From positions 4,154,001-4,218,000 of the forward strand of contig NZ_CP121666.1 of the NCBI RefSeq assembly GCF_029714325.1: a stretch of 64,000 nucleotides of DNA. Direction: 5' to 3'. A program made the position numbers and the translations under genes. Numbering within the stretch: position 1 is the stretch's first letter; the number at the start of each line of letters is the position of its first letter. Source of the DNA: Bradyrhizobium sp. CB1717. Lineage in GTDB: Bacteria > Pseudomonadota > Alphaproteobacteria > Rhizobiales > Xanthobacteraceae. Positions 7,300-17,244 of this stretch are shown piece after piece. The notes under the pieces are model-generated. The model made no database searches, had not been told where the DNA came from, and saw only the letters and a list, made by a program, of their open reading frames with translations.

Positions 7300-8323
7300 C
7301 CTGCCGCTTCCAGATCGCCTCGGCAAGCGCAATGTCGGTCACCGAATCTGCGCCGGATGCAAGCGGCGTCCCTCGCTCGACGATGTCGGCGACGAACGCA
7401 TTGGCCTGACGCCGGAACGCCCAACTGCCTTCGCCCGTCAAGCGCGTGATTTGGTCGCCCTGGTCGAGGATGACCTCCGCCTCCTGCTCGGCAAAGGGCG
7501 GGGGCAGTTCAATGGTCACCGCGCCGCGCTCGAACTCGATCTTCAGCCCCTCGCGCCACGGACCTTCGGACCCGTTCGCAAGCTCCAGCGCGCAGGCAAC
7601 GCCCCCGAAGTCGAGCGTCACCGTCGCAGCGCCGGAGGTCTCGACCATGCTATCGGCGACTGTCGGCGATGATCCGAGCAGGTAACGCGCGAGGTTGATG
7701 ATATGACTGAACACGTTCAGAAAGTTGTCGTAGCCGGGCCGTAGCGTGCCCGGCATCCAGTCGGGACCATCCTGCCAGAGCTCGAGCCCGTCCGGCCGGG
7801 TTTCGCCGGTCATGACGAAGTTGTCGTGCGATCGGCCGGTGTCGCCGCCGAAGCACCAGCCTCTTACTCCGACGATGCGTCCGAGCGAGCCGTCTGCGCG
7901 CAGGCGCGTCAGCTTGTCCAGCGCGCGCGCTACGCCGGCATCGTAACGCTTCATGTAGCCGATGCTGTAGACGAGGTGCCGGTGCCGCGCAGCTTCGACC
8001 AGCGATGCGGCCTGAGCCGTCGTGTAGGCCATCGGCTTCTCCGACAGCACGTGCCGGCCACTGTTCAACGCGTCCAGCACGATCGGGCCGGTGGCGCGGC
8101 GCTTCGTCACGACGACGACGGCAGATACCTCGCTATCCGCGAGCAGCTCCCGGTGCGTGCCGTAGATCCGCGAGATGCCGAATTTCTGCGCGGCGGCGGC
8201 CGCCAGATCGGGCCGGAGATCGGCGATCGCGACGACGCGGCAGGCGGGATTGGCAGCGAAATTGGCGAGGTGGCACATCTGGCCGACCATGCCCGTTCCG
8301 ATCATGCCAATGCCTGGCCTCAC
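7289..8323 (-). CDS. Gfo/Idh/MocA family oxidoreductase
   Basis: A 344-residue NAD(P)-dependent dehydrogenase: N-terminal Rossmann fold starting IGMIGTGMVGQ (GxGxxG, residues ~5-12), then the EKP motif in LSEKPMAY (~95) that supplies the catalytic lysine, and a C-terminal GFO_IDH_MocA beta-sheet domain. Family members oxidise or reduce sugar hydroxyls/ketones; WlbA- and YdjS-like members do so on nucleotide sugars. Start is GTG 8323, three bases after the stop of the upstream gene, so it is in a co-transcribed string of three minus-strand genes. Its tail overlaps the convergent gene at 5611-7299 by 11 bases. Confidence 0.85.
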   Translation of the reverse strand: MRPGIGMIGTGMVGQMCHLANFAANPACRVVAIADLRPDLAAAAAQKFGISRIYGTHRELLADSEVSAVVVVTKRRATGPIVLDALNSGRHVLSEKPMAYTTAQAASLVEAARHRHLVYSIGYMKRYDAGVARALDKLTRLRADGSLGRIVGVRGWCFGGDTGRSHDNFVMTGETRPDGLELWQDGPDWMPGTLRPGYDNFLNVFSHIINLARYLLGSSPTVADSMVETSGAATVTLDFGGVACALELANGSEGPWREGLKIEFERGAVTIELPPPFAEQEAEVILDQGDQITRLTGEGSWAFRRQANAFVADIVERGTPLASGADSVTDIALAEAIWKRQVSG

Positions 8324-8326
8324 TGG

Positions 8327-9532
8327 CTAGGATCCCTCGAGGCGCTTCCGGACGACGAGGAAATGCGCCGGCTGACCCCAGGTGTTGATGAACGCCGGGT
8401 CTGACTGGGTGAGGGCGGTGATCGCGGACGCATCGCGCCGCCCGATCGCGCTGAAGATGCGATGGAAGCTGTCGAGCGTCGCCGTGATGGCTTCGATGTC
8501 GGAAGCATCGTCGGCGAGAATGTCTGTCGTCAGGATCGTCTCGCGCAACGAAGCGAGGCTCGCGATCACGCGCGGCAGGCTGTCGCCGAAGGGCTCGTCG
8601 ATCATCCTGTCGACATCGAGCACCAGCGCTTCGATCGAAGCCGAGATCGCGCTCACCGCGTCGGCCTGGCCGACCAGATAAAGCTTCCGTCCGCCGAGGA
8701 AGCTCAGGCGGCTGCGGTCGAGGTGGCGCGTCGCGCGACGCAGCTTCTCGTCCGCCGGCAGGACCTTCTTGTGCCAGTAGACGTCCAGGCTGTCACGATA
8801 GGCGGGCCATGCCGAATGGATGTCGAACCCCTGCTCATGCGCCGCCGTGCAGAGGGCGCCCGAATCGAGGAAATACCGGTATCGGACGAACGGATTTTCG
8901 AGCACGTCCATCAGCCAGGATTCGAAGCTGCGGGTGTGCGGAATGCTGTTCCACTTCGCCTCGAACAGCGACTTCGCCGTTTCCAGCGCCGGTCGGCCCG
9001 TCAGAGCCTTGCCCGCGGCATGGATCGCCTTGAGCGCGAGCTCGAAGAAGCCGCCATATCGTTCGTAATAGGAAACGACGGCATAACCGTCCGGATTGAG
9101 CAGCCGGTGGAAGATGCCGAGCCATTTTTCGCTCGGCTGCACCGTGTAGATGAAACCTTCGGCATCGATGATGTCGAAACGCCGGTCGCTGTGAAACCCC
9201 TCGACGTCGGCCAGCGCGAGTTCGCGCAGACGATCGGTCAGGCCGAAATGCGCGAAATAGGCCTCAATTTTCGGATGCGCATGCCGGTTCGGTTCGGCGA
9301 GCGTCATGTTCGCGCCCCAGCCGGCAAACACCAGCGCGTTCTCACCGGAATCAGGACCGAACTCGAGCACCTCGGCATCGCGGAACAGCCGCGGCGGCAG
9401 CACGAGCTTGTCCGAAAACAGCTCGCGCCGCTGGCTGGCATATGCGTCGAGTTCGGCGGCCGATTTGAAATTCCCGAACGTCGGCAGGACGTCCTGACGT
9501 TCGTAGTAGTTGAAGAGCTTGTCCTCAGCCAT
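8327..9532 (-). CDS. SAM-dependent methyltransferase with C-terminal extension
   Basis: A ~401-residue protein. Residues ~55-175 form a class I SAM-dependent methyltransferase core: motif I VLEFGPDSGENALVFAG, acidic loop LAEPN, and a post-motif DIIDAEGF..YTVQ. The remaining ~200 residues are helical and unrecognised. The N-terminal KLFNYYERQDVLPTFGNF segment is typical of methyltransferases in sugar clusters. I chose ATG 9532, giving an 8-base overlap with the next gene; TTG 9544 is possible. Probable role: O- or C-methylation of a sugar. Confidence 0.7.
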   Translation of the reverse strand: MAEDKLFNYYERQDVLPTFGNFKSAAELDAYASQRRELFSDKLVLPPRLFRDAEVLEFGPDSGENALVFAGWGANMTLAEPNRHAHPKIEAYFAHFGLTDRLRELALADVEGFHSDRRFDIIDAEGFIYTVQPSEKWLGIFHRLLNPDGYAVVSYYERYGGFFELALKAIHAAGKALTGRPALETAKSLFEAKWNSIPHTRSFESWLMDVLENPFVRYRYFLDSGALCTAAHEQGFDIHSAWPAYRDSLDVYWHKKVLPADEKLRRATRHLDRSRLSFLGGRKLYLVGQADAVSAISASIEALVLDVDRMIDEPFGDSLPRVIASLASLRETILTTDILADDASDIEAITATLDSFHRIFSAIGRRDASAITALTQSDPAFINTWGQPAHFLVVRKRLEGS

Positions 9533-10742
9533 GCCGCGTCCCAAGCGCCGCCTCGAGCTTGTCGAGCTCGCTCCAGATGTCGGAGGGCGCGAAGATGGAA
9601 ACGATATGCAGCGGCCGCTTCACGTTCTCGCGCAGCCGGCTGCTCACCTTGGCCTCGTTCTCCTGGTTCACGGCGAGCAGGCAGACGAGCGGATCAGACT
9701 TGCCGGCGAAGTCGTCGGGCGAGCGGATCGGTATGCCGGTGCCGGGCAGGAACAGTCCCTGGCGCTCTTTCTGGTCGTCGACCGAGACGTCGACGAGATC
9801 CGCCAGTTCGTGCGCGTTGGTGAAAGTGCAGGCGCGGCAGCCCGCGCCGTAGATGGCAATCTCGGCGCCGCTCGCGCGGGCCTTGGCGAGGATCGGCCGC
9901 AGGCGGGCGCCGTACTCCCTGGCGCGCTGACCGAATTTCTCACCGACGCCGGCGGGCGCGGGCGGCGCCGTGACCGGGCCCGTGGCACGGCGGGCGGCGA
10001 TCGCGAGACTGCCGCCGCTGAAATTGTATTTCTTCACGGACACCGTTTCGAAGCCGTGGCGCGCGAGCAGCGCGACCAGCGTCGGCTCGGTGAAGTAGCT
10101 GACGTGCTCCTCCCAGAGCACCGAGAGATCGCCTGCCGTCGACCCGGGTGCGAAATCGGGCACGTCGATGAACAGCAGCCCGTCCTCCTTCAGCGCGATC
10201 TTCACGCAGGCGAAGAAGTTCTCGAAATCGACGATGTGCTCGAGCACCTGGCGCGAGATGACGAGGTCGAACTTGCCGGACTGAGCGACCGCGTCGTGGG
10301 CCATCTCAGGGCTGAGCATGTCGGCATAGACCTTGATGCCGCGCTCGCGGGCGATCTTGCCCGACACCGGATTCGGCTCGACACCGACCATGACCTTGGT
10401 GCCGCGCTCGCGAAGCTTGTCCATGAACAGGCCGTCGTTGCAGCCGATCTCGAACACGGATTGGTGGCTCGAGAATTTCGCGATCGTATCGAGCTCGTCG
10501 ACCTGATGCGGCTCAGGCTTCCAGCTGCTGAAATTGTAGTTGAACTGCCGATACAGGATGTCGGGATCGATCGGCTTGACGATCTGGGGCAGACCGCACT
10601 CGCCGCAGGCGAGCACCTCGAACGGGTACCGTTCGTCCTGCTCGTTCCGGCTGTGTCGAAGCCGATGCGCAATCGGCATCATTCCGAGGTCGATGACTGG
10701 TCGCAGGTCGGTCGAATGGCAGAGGCGGCAATGATCGGTCAC
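9525..10742 (-). CDS. zinc-binding class I methyltransferase (TylCIII-like sugar C-methyltransferase)
   Basis: A 405-residue protein with an N-terminal zinc-ribbon-like region, CRLCHS at residues 5-10 and CGECGLPQ near 52, then a SAM-binding core (FEIGCNDGLFMDKL at ~100-113, VGVEPNP, VISRQVLEHI) and a C-terminal domain. The four Cys plus core and C-terminal domain match the Methyltransf_13/23/14 arrangement of NDP-sugar C-methyltransferases such as TylCIII and NovU. It is paralogous to the gene at 30319. GTG 10742 is the apparent start, with a promoter-like element upstream. Expected substrate: a keto nucleotide sugar. Confidence 0.85.
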   Translation of the reverse strand: MTDHCRLCHSTDLRPVIDLGMMPIAHRLRHSRNEQDERYPFEVLACGECGLPQIVKPIDPDILYRQFNYNFSSWKPEPHQVDELDTIAKFSSHQSVFEIGCNDGLFMDKLRERGTKVMVGVEPNPVSGKIARERGIKVYADMLSPEMAHDAVAQSGKFDLVISRQVLEHIVDFENFFACVKIALKEDGLLFIDVPDFAPGSTAGDLSVLWEEHVSYFTEPTLVALLARHGFETVSVKKYNFSGGSLAIAARRATGPVTAPPAPAGVGEKFGQRAREYGARLRPILAKARASGAEIAIYGAGCRACTFTNAHELADLVDVSVDDQKERQGLFLPGTGIPIRSPDDFAGKSDPLVCLLAVNQENEAKVSSRLRENVKRPLHIVSIFAPSDIWSELDKLEAALGTRHG

Positions 10743-10816
10743 GGGTCTAGCTCTTTGCAGGAAAAGTTCTGAAGTTGTGGCCCCGAGCCATTACGGCCCG
10801 CAACTGGCATTGTACG

Positions 10817-10845
10817 GCTATATAGGGCCCCAGCGTTCACCTCAA
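10817..10845 (-). promoter_or_regulatory. sigma70-like promoter candidate
   Basis: On the minus strand, TTGAGG (-35; 10840-10845) and TATAGC (-10; 10817-10822) are separated by 17 bases. It would start transcription about 70 bases before the GTG of the methyltransferase at 10742 and drive the three-gene string 10742 to 7289. A motif match only. Confidence 0.4.
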
Positions 10846-11007
10846 TTGATAAGTTAAGATCCCGCACTGTTCGCAAGTACCCTATCCGATAGACGGACGC
10901 GTGAAAAAAAGAGCCGATTCGACGGGATTTTGCCGTGACAATCTTGCGTGAGGCCGGCCTCGCGAACCCGTCGGCGTCACCTTGCCATGCGGCACATCCG
11001 CAAGGCG

Positions 11008-13260
11008 CTATTCTTCATGCTTGGTAGAGTGTTGCCGGGATCGCCATGCGGCAAGCACTGCAATACCCTCCCAATACTCTTTGCTTCCTCCGGTTACACG
11101 ACTACGGTTCCGCAGCTCGGTGATTGCCGCAACTTGTGCGTCGCTCATTTGGACTCCCAAACCCTTCCACGTCAGCAATATGTAGTCGGCTCCGACATGG
11201 AGCACGTCTAGATTGCGCTGCATGCTATCTGGATCAAAAAGCGGGCTCTGCCCGTGTGCCCAGAAATCGAGCCTGTTGCTCTCGATGTAAAAGGCATTCA
11301 CTTCGTGCCGGCGCAAAGCGGCGATGCTGAGCGGAGGCGGTCCGAGCAGAACGTCTCCATAGTCAGGCAGGAACACCGGATGCAGGGTGTCGACCACCCG
11401 GCCGGATGGCAGGAGTGGGGATTCGGCGCAGGTCGGCAGGAAGCGCAGAGCGGAATTGACGGGCAGGATGTGCCAGCCCGGCGCAACGTGGCGTGAGACC
11501 TCCAGACAGCGGCGAGGATCTAGATCGTCAAAGGAAGGGGAGGTGCCAACCAAACCGATGCGACCGGTGACATATGCCAAGGCACCCCCGACGCGCGCCC
11601 GGGTTATCTCGCCCTGCGACCTTGCCACCACGGTTGCAACCAAGGCCGCCAGACAGATCGCAATTGTCGCAGCAGGCAGGGAGCCGACATGGTCTTGCAA
11701 TCGGTACCGCCGAAAGACGCCGGCAAGGGGCACTATCACTGCAATGGCAATCAGAGGCGTTGCGACCGACCGGAAAGCGAGCATGCGCTCGAGACTACCA
11801 TGCGAAGTGAGAGTGATGAGGCAAACTACGGCGAGTAGAGAGAGAGCCAGGCCGATGGCGAAGGGGCCGTTCCCCTGTGGTCGCCGCACGCCAAGCAAGG
11901 CGGCGCATGCGACAATGAAGACAGGGTATGCCCAGAAGTTCGCCGCGAAAAACAAGCCGGAGAGCACCGTCCAGAAGCGATGCGCAGCGGCCACGACGTC
12001 GAGCATCGAAAATCCGGCATATTTGATGCCCTGCGCGTTGTTCACGTAGACCATGAGGTCCAAGCTGGAGATTTGACGAAAGCGCTCGACGTTGATGAGA
12101 GGCATGAACACGCCGATCGGATTCACCTCGGCGATGCCGAGATAGATCTGATTGACCAGGAGGCTGAGAGCCGCTGTGCCAAGGCCGATTGTGGCCACCA
12201 CGAGCGGCCGCACCATACCGCGTGGGCCGTGAGCGAACCAGCCGGCTCCCGCTCCCGCCATCAAGAATGCTGCGGCGATGATCGCCGCTTGGGGGATCAT
12301 GATCGCGATGGATATAACGGCCGGCACCAAGGCGCGGAAGATCACGCGAATCTTTGTGGTGGCATAGAGCAGCCCGGCCCAACATACAAACAGGAGGAAG
12401 GCTCCTGTCTCGTAGTGAAAGCGTCCAGTTTCCAGTCCGATAAAGCTCGACCACATTGCGATCAGGGTCGCGCAGCCCGGCAATATCCAGCCCGTTGTGA
12501 GTCGCGCTGCGACGCGATGGACCAATGCCGTGATGGATAGCAAGTAAACAACGGAAAGGACTTGATGAGCCATCGGACCTGCGAAGCTCACAAGCAACAT
12601 ATCGGCCCCATGGCCGCGGCCGAGCAGAAACCAGAACAGCTTCGGTTCGTCGGGATTGAGCCAAAGAGTATGCCGGTTCTGCAGATCGGCGAGAAGCGGA
12701 AGATAGAGCTGTGGAATATCACCGCGGGTCGCGTCGAGCACAACGCCCTTCACGAGCAGGAGTACGAGGGCGGATAAACCCAGCAGCCCGACCAGCAGCC
12801 ATTCGGCTGCCGTAAATAGTGTCCAATGGCCGCGGGATGGTCGAGCCAGCTGCCGCGCAAGGTAGCAGGCTACGATCGCCGTCAGGAATGGGACGGTGAT
12901 CCACGGGAAGAGCAACCCGGCCGCACCGAGGCAAACGCCAATCAGGCTGCAGAGAGCCGCGCCGCCGAAGAATTGCAGCACGAGCAAGTCGGCGGTGTCG
13001 AGGTAGATATCCTCGTCGGCGAGCGGGCTAACGAGCAGGGCCCCCATTCCGACAAACGCGAGAGCGACATAGGGAGCGAGGATAGCGAGACACAAGCTGT
13101 TCCACGCTGTAAGGAAGCCGCCACTGAAAAATTGGACCTCGGGAGGAATCTTCACCAAAAGGCCGACCGCGGCGATGAGGAAGGGAGCTGTCATCAAGGC
13201 GGCGCGCGCACTCGTTTGCCAGCGGGGCTCGCCCCAAGACAGGAATCTACTGAAATGCAT
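11008..13260 (-). CDS. large polytopic membrane protein, paralogue 1
   Basis: A ~750-residue protein with about 12 or more hydrophobic segments through residue ~560, then a soluble region of ~190 residues. ATG 13260 is chosen because GGAG lies seven bases upstream; an alternative TTG 13296 has no clear site. It shares layout and several motifs (LPLLADLQNRHTLWL, GHGADMLL) with the next gene upstream (13309-15624), a tandem paralogue. Unrecognised; a GT-C-type glycosyltransferase, O-antigen polymerase or ligase is possible. Function remains open. Confidence 0.65.
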   Translation of the reverse strand: MHFSRFLSWGEPRWQTSARAALMTAPFLIAAVGLLVKIPPEVQFFSGGFLTAWNSLCLAILAPYVALAFVGMGALLVSPLADEDIYLDTADLLVLQFFGGAALCSLIGVCLGAAGLLFPWITVPFLTAIVACYLARQLARPSRGHWTLFTAAEWLLVGLLGLSALVLLLVKGVVLDATRGDIPQLYLPLLADLQNRHTLWLNPDEPKLFWFLLGRGHGADMLLVSFAGPMAHQVLSVVYLLSITALVHRVAARLTTGWILPGCATLIAMWSSFIGLETGRFHYETGAFLLFVCWAGLLYATTKIRVIFRALVPAVISIAIMIPQAAIIAAAFLMAGAGAGWFAHGPRGMVRPLVVATIGLGTAALSLLVNQIYLGIAEVNPIGVFMPLINVERFRQISSLDLMVYVNNAQGIKYAGFSMLDVVAAAHRFWTVLSGLFFAANFWAYPVFIVACAALLGVRRPQGNGPFAIGLALSLLAVVCLITLTSHGSLERMLAFRSVATPLIAIAVIVPLAGVFRRYRLQDHVGSLPAATIAICLAALVATVVARSQGEITRARVGGALAYVTGRIGLVGTSPSFDDLDPRRCLEVSRHVAPGWHILPVNSALRFLPTCAESPLLPSGRVVDTLHPVFLPDYGDVLLGPPPLSIAALRRHEVNAFYIESNRLDFWAHGQSPLFDPDSMQRNLDVLHVGADYILLTWKGLGVQMSDAQVAAITELRNRSRVTGGSKEYWEGIAVLAAWRSRQHSTKHEE

Positions 13261-13308
13261 CTGAAATCTCCGTGCAGGATCGCGTCCCGCCGTCAAATTG
13301 GCAACCCT

Positions 13309-15624
13309 TCAGCGGCACTTAGAGAGTTGCTCGAGAAGCTTGAGATCTCTGCGCGTGTTGTTTGATGGCAGACGGTGCTTGATTGCTTCAAATGGTTCCA
13401 CGCCATAAGCTTCCCGGTAGATATCTTTCGATCTCGCTCGTAGCGTCGAGATTTCGGTCTCAGCATCTGGACTCATCGGTTGATCGCCATTCTGCCACGT
13501 CAACAGCCAGTAGTCCGGGGTCTCGATGCGAACAGTAAAGCGCTTCGCCAGTTCGTCTTTCTGGAAGAGATCAGAGAACCCATTCAGCCAAAAATCGCAA
13601 TTCTCCTTCTGGACGTAAAAGAGATTCACTTTCAACGCACGAAGTGCGGACTCTGCCGTATCTGCAGTCCCCAGCGCGATCTTTTCGAAATTGCGCGCGA
13701 CATCGCTCTGATAGGTATGAATGACCTTGCCGCGCGTGAGCAGGGGCGAGAAATAGCATGGCACCATCGCGCGATAGCCGTTGAGGGGCAGAATGCGATC
13801 AGAGCCCGTCGATTGCTGCAGCACGTTACATCGTTGCCAGTCCACCTCAACACGCGGCATCTGGCGAAGCGGGCGCCCGGTCGCAAAAGCGATGGCACCG
13901 TCATCCCTGAAGCTGCGCCACGGATACGAAGCGGTCGTCCAGGCGCAGGCGATCAAGAGCGCCAGGACAGCTACATCAGGAGCGTGGCGCCCGGCGAACC
14001 AAATCGGGGTCAGTCGCCGAACGATGAGTAGCCCCCAACAGGCGATTGCGACGGTCGCAAGCGGGATTAGTGCGGTGGCATGAATGGATAGTCTGGTCAG
14101 GCTCGGAATGTTCAAGGTCATATCCAGAAGCCGGACGCTGGCTAAGTAGGCGATAACGATGAAAGCCCCAGCGGGATTGGGCAGCGTCCGCGACTTCGAG
14201 ATGTCGGAGCGATCGGGAAACAGCTTCCAGTCGATGAAAGCTACGGCCAAAGTCGTCGTCGCGAGAAGAATAGCAACCAGGAGAACGGACTTGATCTGCT
14301 TGAAGAAAGCGAACAAGCCCGCCTTGCCGAGGAAGTCGCTGACCTCCAGCGACTGCGCCAGCACAAAGTAGTCTAGAATATCGAGGCTGCCGAATTGCGA
14401 GAAGCGCTCTACCGATGCGACGCTCCGAAACAGCGAGTATGGGTTGGTTGCCGGGATTCCGAGGTAAAGATAGTTGAAAGAGAAGGCCAGTGTGCACCCA
14501 GCGATCGCTCCCACTCCGAGCAGCGCGCCTGTCATGACGCCGGATAGGTCGCGCTGAAGCGCCTTAGCGAGCACTCCCAACGCCGAAATCAAGAAGACAA
14601 GCGCGACGTAGAGCGGATAGGAAGCGGCAACGGCAAAGGCGCAAATGCCGGCGGCAAGCCTGTCTCGATCCTGGGAGGACCGAATGACAACCAGCAGGAA
14701 ATAGACGAAGAACGCCGCTGTCTGAAGGTGGTACTTTCCGAACTCCATGGTGTGGAGACCGGGGGTGACGCTCGGCATGGTCCTGGGCCAAGCAAGGCCG
14801 AGAATTGCCAGGCCGAGTGCAATCGGTACCGTTGCGGCTTGCCACCGCCGTCCCAGAAACTGCAATGGCAGAATGAGGCGGGCGAGCTCGAAAATGACCG
14901 CACCGATACCGACGAAGTAGAGAAATGAAATGATCTGGGCGACGTGCGGAGGCAGAAACGTCGCCAGCCACAAATGCAGCCCGTTTCCGTGGCCGATCTC
15001 GAAGTCGGAAAAGATGGGGTTGTCGTCCGCAAGCCAGATGCTGTGATTTCTCGCGACCTCCGCAAGATAGGGCGCATAGAGCTGCTGAACGTCGGTCGAA
15101 ATGACGTCAGGTATGACGGCGCGATCCAGAAACACCGTTGCCAGAAGCCAAAGACCGAGCAGCGATGTCGCGATCAGCGGGAGAGCAAGCGCGAGCTTCT
15201 GCGGTCTCCAGACGCTCCGCATATCCCACAAGAGAATAGCGATCGATAACCCGAGCACGATTTGCGGATATAGAAGTGACAGAACGCCGAACCCAAATCC
15301 CGTCAATATTAGCGTGGCCGCGCCGACGAAGAATTCGTCGACGAGCCGAGCGGATTCGTGCTTGATGAGGGAGAACGTCAGGCGGCCGGTCGCCATGACG
15401 AGCCAGCCAAGATACGGTGTCAGGATGATCCAGGCGATAACGTTGAATCGCGTTACCCAACCGCCCTCGAACACCAGCGCTCGGTAAGTATCGGGCCGAT
15501 TTAGGCACCAGATCGAAACAGCGGCCGGCGCGAAGATAAGCACGCGCCACAGCCACGCCTCAAGGCTGGTGGGCAAGTGCACCTTGGCAGCTCCCATAGC
15601 TTGATCTTGTCCGCTGTTGCCCAT
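13309..15624 (-). CDS. large polytopic membrane protein, paralogue 2
   Basis: A 771-residue polytopic protein, paralogous to 11008-13260. Both have a first-third aspartate region (DVISTDVQQLYAPYLAE here), a 'HSIWLADDNP..GHGNG' stretch before the middle TMs, many hydrophobic segments, and a C-terminal soluble region (SDRILPLNGYRAMVP). ATG 15624 is two bases after the upstream stop, suggesting coupling. The two copies could act as a heterodimeric transferase or polymerase, or on different substrates. No family is identified. Confidence 0.65.
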   Translation of the reverse strand: MGNSGQDQAMGAAKVHLPTSLEAWLWRVLIFAPAAVSIWCLNRPDTYRALVFEGGWVTRFNVIAWIILTPYLGWLVMATGRLTFSLIKHESARLVDEFFVGAATLILTGFGFGVLSLLYPQIVLGLSIAILLWDMRSVWRPQKLALALPLIATSLLGLWLLATVFLDRAVIPDVISTDVQQLYAPYLAEVARNHSIWLADDNPIFSDFEIGHGNGLHLWLATFLPPHVAQIISFLYFVGIGAVIFELARLILPLQFLGRRWQAATVPIALGLAILGLAWPRTMPSVTPGLHTMEFGKYHLQTAAFFVYFLLVVIRSSQDRDRLAAGICAFAVAASYPLYVALVFLISALGVLAKALQRDLSGVMTGALLGVGAIAGCTLAFSFNYLYLGIPATNPYSLFRSVASVERFSQFGSLDILDYFVLAQSLEVSDFLGKAGLFAFFKQIKSVLLVAILLATTTLAVAFIDWKLFPDRSDISKSRTLPNPAGAFIVIAYLASVRLLDMTLNIPSLTRLSIHATALIPLATVAIACWGLLIVRRLTPIWFAGRHAPDVAVLALLIACAWTTASYPWRSFRDDGAIAFATGRPLRQMPRVEVDWQRCNVLQQSTGSDRILPLNGYRAMVPCYFSPLLTRGKVIHTYQSDVARNFEKIALGTADTAESALRALKVNLFYVQKENCDFWLNGFSDLFQKDELAKRFTVRIETPDYWLLTWQNGDQPMSPDAETEISTLRARSKDIYREAYGVEPFEAIKHRLPSNNTRRDLKLLEQLSKCR

Positions 15625-15626
15625 TG

Positions 15627-16604
15627 CTAAACCGATGCGGCGTCAGTCCGTTCGGCGACGGCCCTTGCGTGGTCCGTGCTGAAATTGGCGCGCTCCGGTG
15701 CGACTAGCCACACCAGGCCGCCGAACAGTCCCACGATCAGGCCGCCGAGGCCGAGCAAAACCGATATCGCGAGCGCCTTGTCGGATGCGATCCCGGTCAG
15801 GCCAAGCGCAGCAACCATTGCGCCTTCTCGCACGCCCCAGCCTCCGATCGAGATCGGAACCGCGGACGACAGAATGACAAGCGGAATAAGAACGAATGCA
15901 CTAAGCGGGGAGAGTGGCGCGTCGAGGCCGATCGCGAGGACGTAACAGGCTGCGATCGTGATCAGGTGGATGATGATGGCAGCCGTGATCAACGTCCCGC
16001 GCCCTTCAGCCGCCAGTGGAGCCCTGACCAGCATTGCAAACTGCACGATCCGGTCCGGCAGGGCCGTGATGATGCGGGGCGGCCAGCGATCCAGCGTGAG
16101 CAGGGCGATCAGGCCGAAACACGCGACCACGAGAACGATGAGAATCGCAAACAGGAGCGAATTATCGCTGACTCGTGACAGCAGGAACGGCATTCCTGCC
16201 AATATGACGACACCAAGCGCCAACAGGGCGAGGAAGCGATCGGCCACGATGCTGCTGATGGTTGGCGACCATTGAACGCCGTGACGCCGCAGCATCCAGA
16301 TGCGGACCGCGTCACCGCCCGCGGGCAGCACCTGATTGAAGAAGGTGCTGATGATGAGAATGCGCCAGCCGGGCAGCCAATCCAGGAGCACGTTCATGGC
16401 GCGGAGGATCAGGATCCAGCGGTGACAGAGCACGAACGTCTGGAGGAACAGCAGCAGCACTGCAAGTGCCAGCATGTCCAATTTGACAGCGAGAAGATCG
16501 GCTTTCAGGGACGACAAATCCTGGGCACGCAGCAACAATACGAGAATACCGATCGAGACAGCGAACTTGGCCAGAGTAACCAGTGCTTTTGCAGGCGGCT
16601 TCAT
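15627..16604 (-). CDS. LPG_synthase_TM (UPF0104) flippase-like membrane protein
   Basis: A ~325-residue protein with about eight hydrophobic segments. The LPxGGDAVR motif (residues ~85-92), the following RWGVQW-like helix (RRHGVQW) and the ISIGGWGVREG motif near residue ~240 mark the lysylphosphatidylglycerol synthetase TM/UPF0104 family, which has been proposed to translocate or modify lipid-linked substrates. It is a clear paralogue of the gene at 29235. Start ATG 16604 was chosen because it matches the paralogue's N-terminus; an extended TTG/ATG at 16745 would overlap the neighbour. A likely lipid carrier or phospholipid transport role is inference. Confidence 0.8.
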   Translation of the reverse strand: MKPPAKALVTLAKFAVSIGILVLLLRAQDLSSLKADLLAVKLDMLALAVLLLFLQTFVLCHRWILILRAMNVLLDWLPGWRILIISTFFNQVLPAGGDAVRIWMLRRHGVQWSPTISSIVADRFLALLALGVVILAGMPFLLSRVSDNSLLFAILIVLVVACFGLIALLTLDRWPPRIITALPDRIVQFAMLVRAPLAAEGRGTLITAAIIIHLITIAACYVLAIGLDAPLSPLSAFVLIPLVILSSAVPISIGGWGVREGAMVAALGLTGIASDKALAISVLLGLGGLIVGLFGGLVWLVAPERANFSTDHARAVAERTDAASV

Positions 16605-16665
16605 TGGCTGGTGTCGTCCTCGATCATTCGCGGCGGGATCGTCGAGCAGCGATAGCGGTCGGAGT

Positions 16666-17244
16666 CTATTTTCTCGCCAGATGCTCGGTGGCGAGCGCGC
16701 CCATCCTCGCCACGTAGTCCTGCACGGCGGCAGCGTCGCTGCCATCCGGTGCCCAGTCGGGAAATTCTGTGCGGGCCGGATCGAACGGGCCGGCGGTGGT
16801 TTCGTGGAACACCAGCCATTCCGAGGTGATCAGGATCGAGTGGAAGACCTTTTCCGGCATGCGGTAGTAGCAGCGTTTGCCCTGGCCGTAGGGCGCCATC
16901 TCGAGCACATCGCGAATGCGGCCGTCGTCCTCGAAGATCACGACCTGCGCGGTGCCCTCGATCACGTGAAACGATTCAGGTTTGCCAAGATGCTTGTGGG
17001 GCCGGACATAGGCCTCGCGGTGATGCACGATCAGCATCTCGTGCAGGCCGGAGGAGGGATCGGGATGCGTGCAGAGGCGGCTGCGCAGCCGCGGGTTGCC
17101 GGCGGCGATGCGCTTCAGCTCGCCGATCGTGGCATCGTCCGCGGTGACGATGGCGTCGTCGGAATAGTAGACTTCCGGGTTCTGCGCACGGAGCGAAGTC
17201 GGCGTGCGCGAACGCGCCGTCTCATTCGAAGAAGATGAACCCAT
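16666..17244 (-). CDS. WbuC family cupin protein
   Basis: A ~192-residue cupin-fold protein with the metal-ligand motif RPHKHLGKPESFHVIEG at about residues 85-101 and a second HS/HE position near 140-150 (FHSILITSEWLVFHE). WbuC cupins occur in O-antigen clusters and are thought to act as sugar-modifying enzymes, possibly isomerases. Start ATG 17244 overlaps the next gene by 23 bases; ATG 17271 is alternative with a 50-base overlap. Confidence 0.85.
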   Translation of the reverse strand: MGSSSSNETARSRTPTSLRAQNPEVYYSDDAIVTADDATIGELKRIAAGNPRLRSRLCTHPDPSSGLHEMLIVHHREAYVRPHKHLGKPESFHVIEGTAQVVIFEDDGRIRDVLEMAPYGQGKRCYYRMPEKVFHSILITSEWLVFHETTAGPFDPARTEFPDWAPDGSDAAAVQDYVARMGALATEHLARK

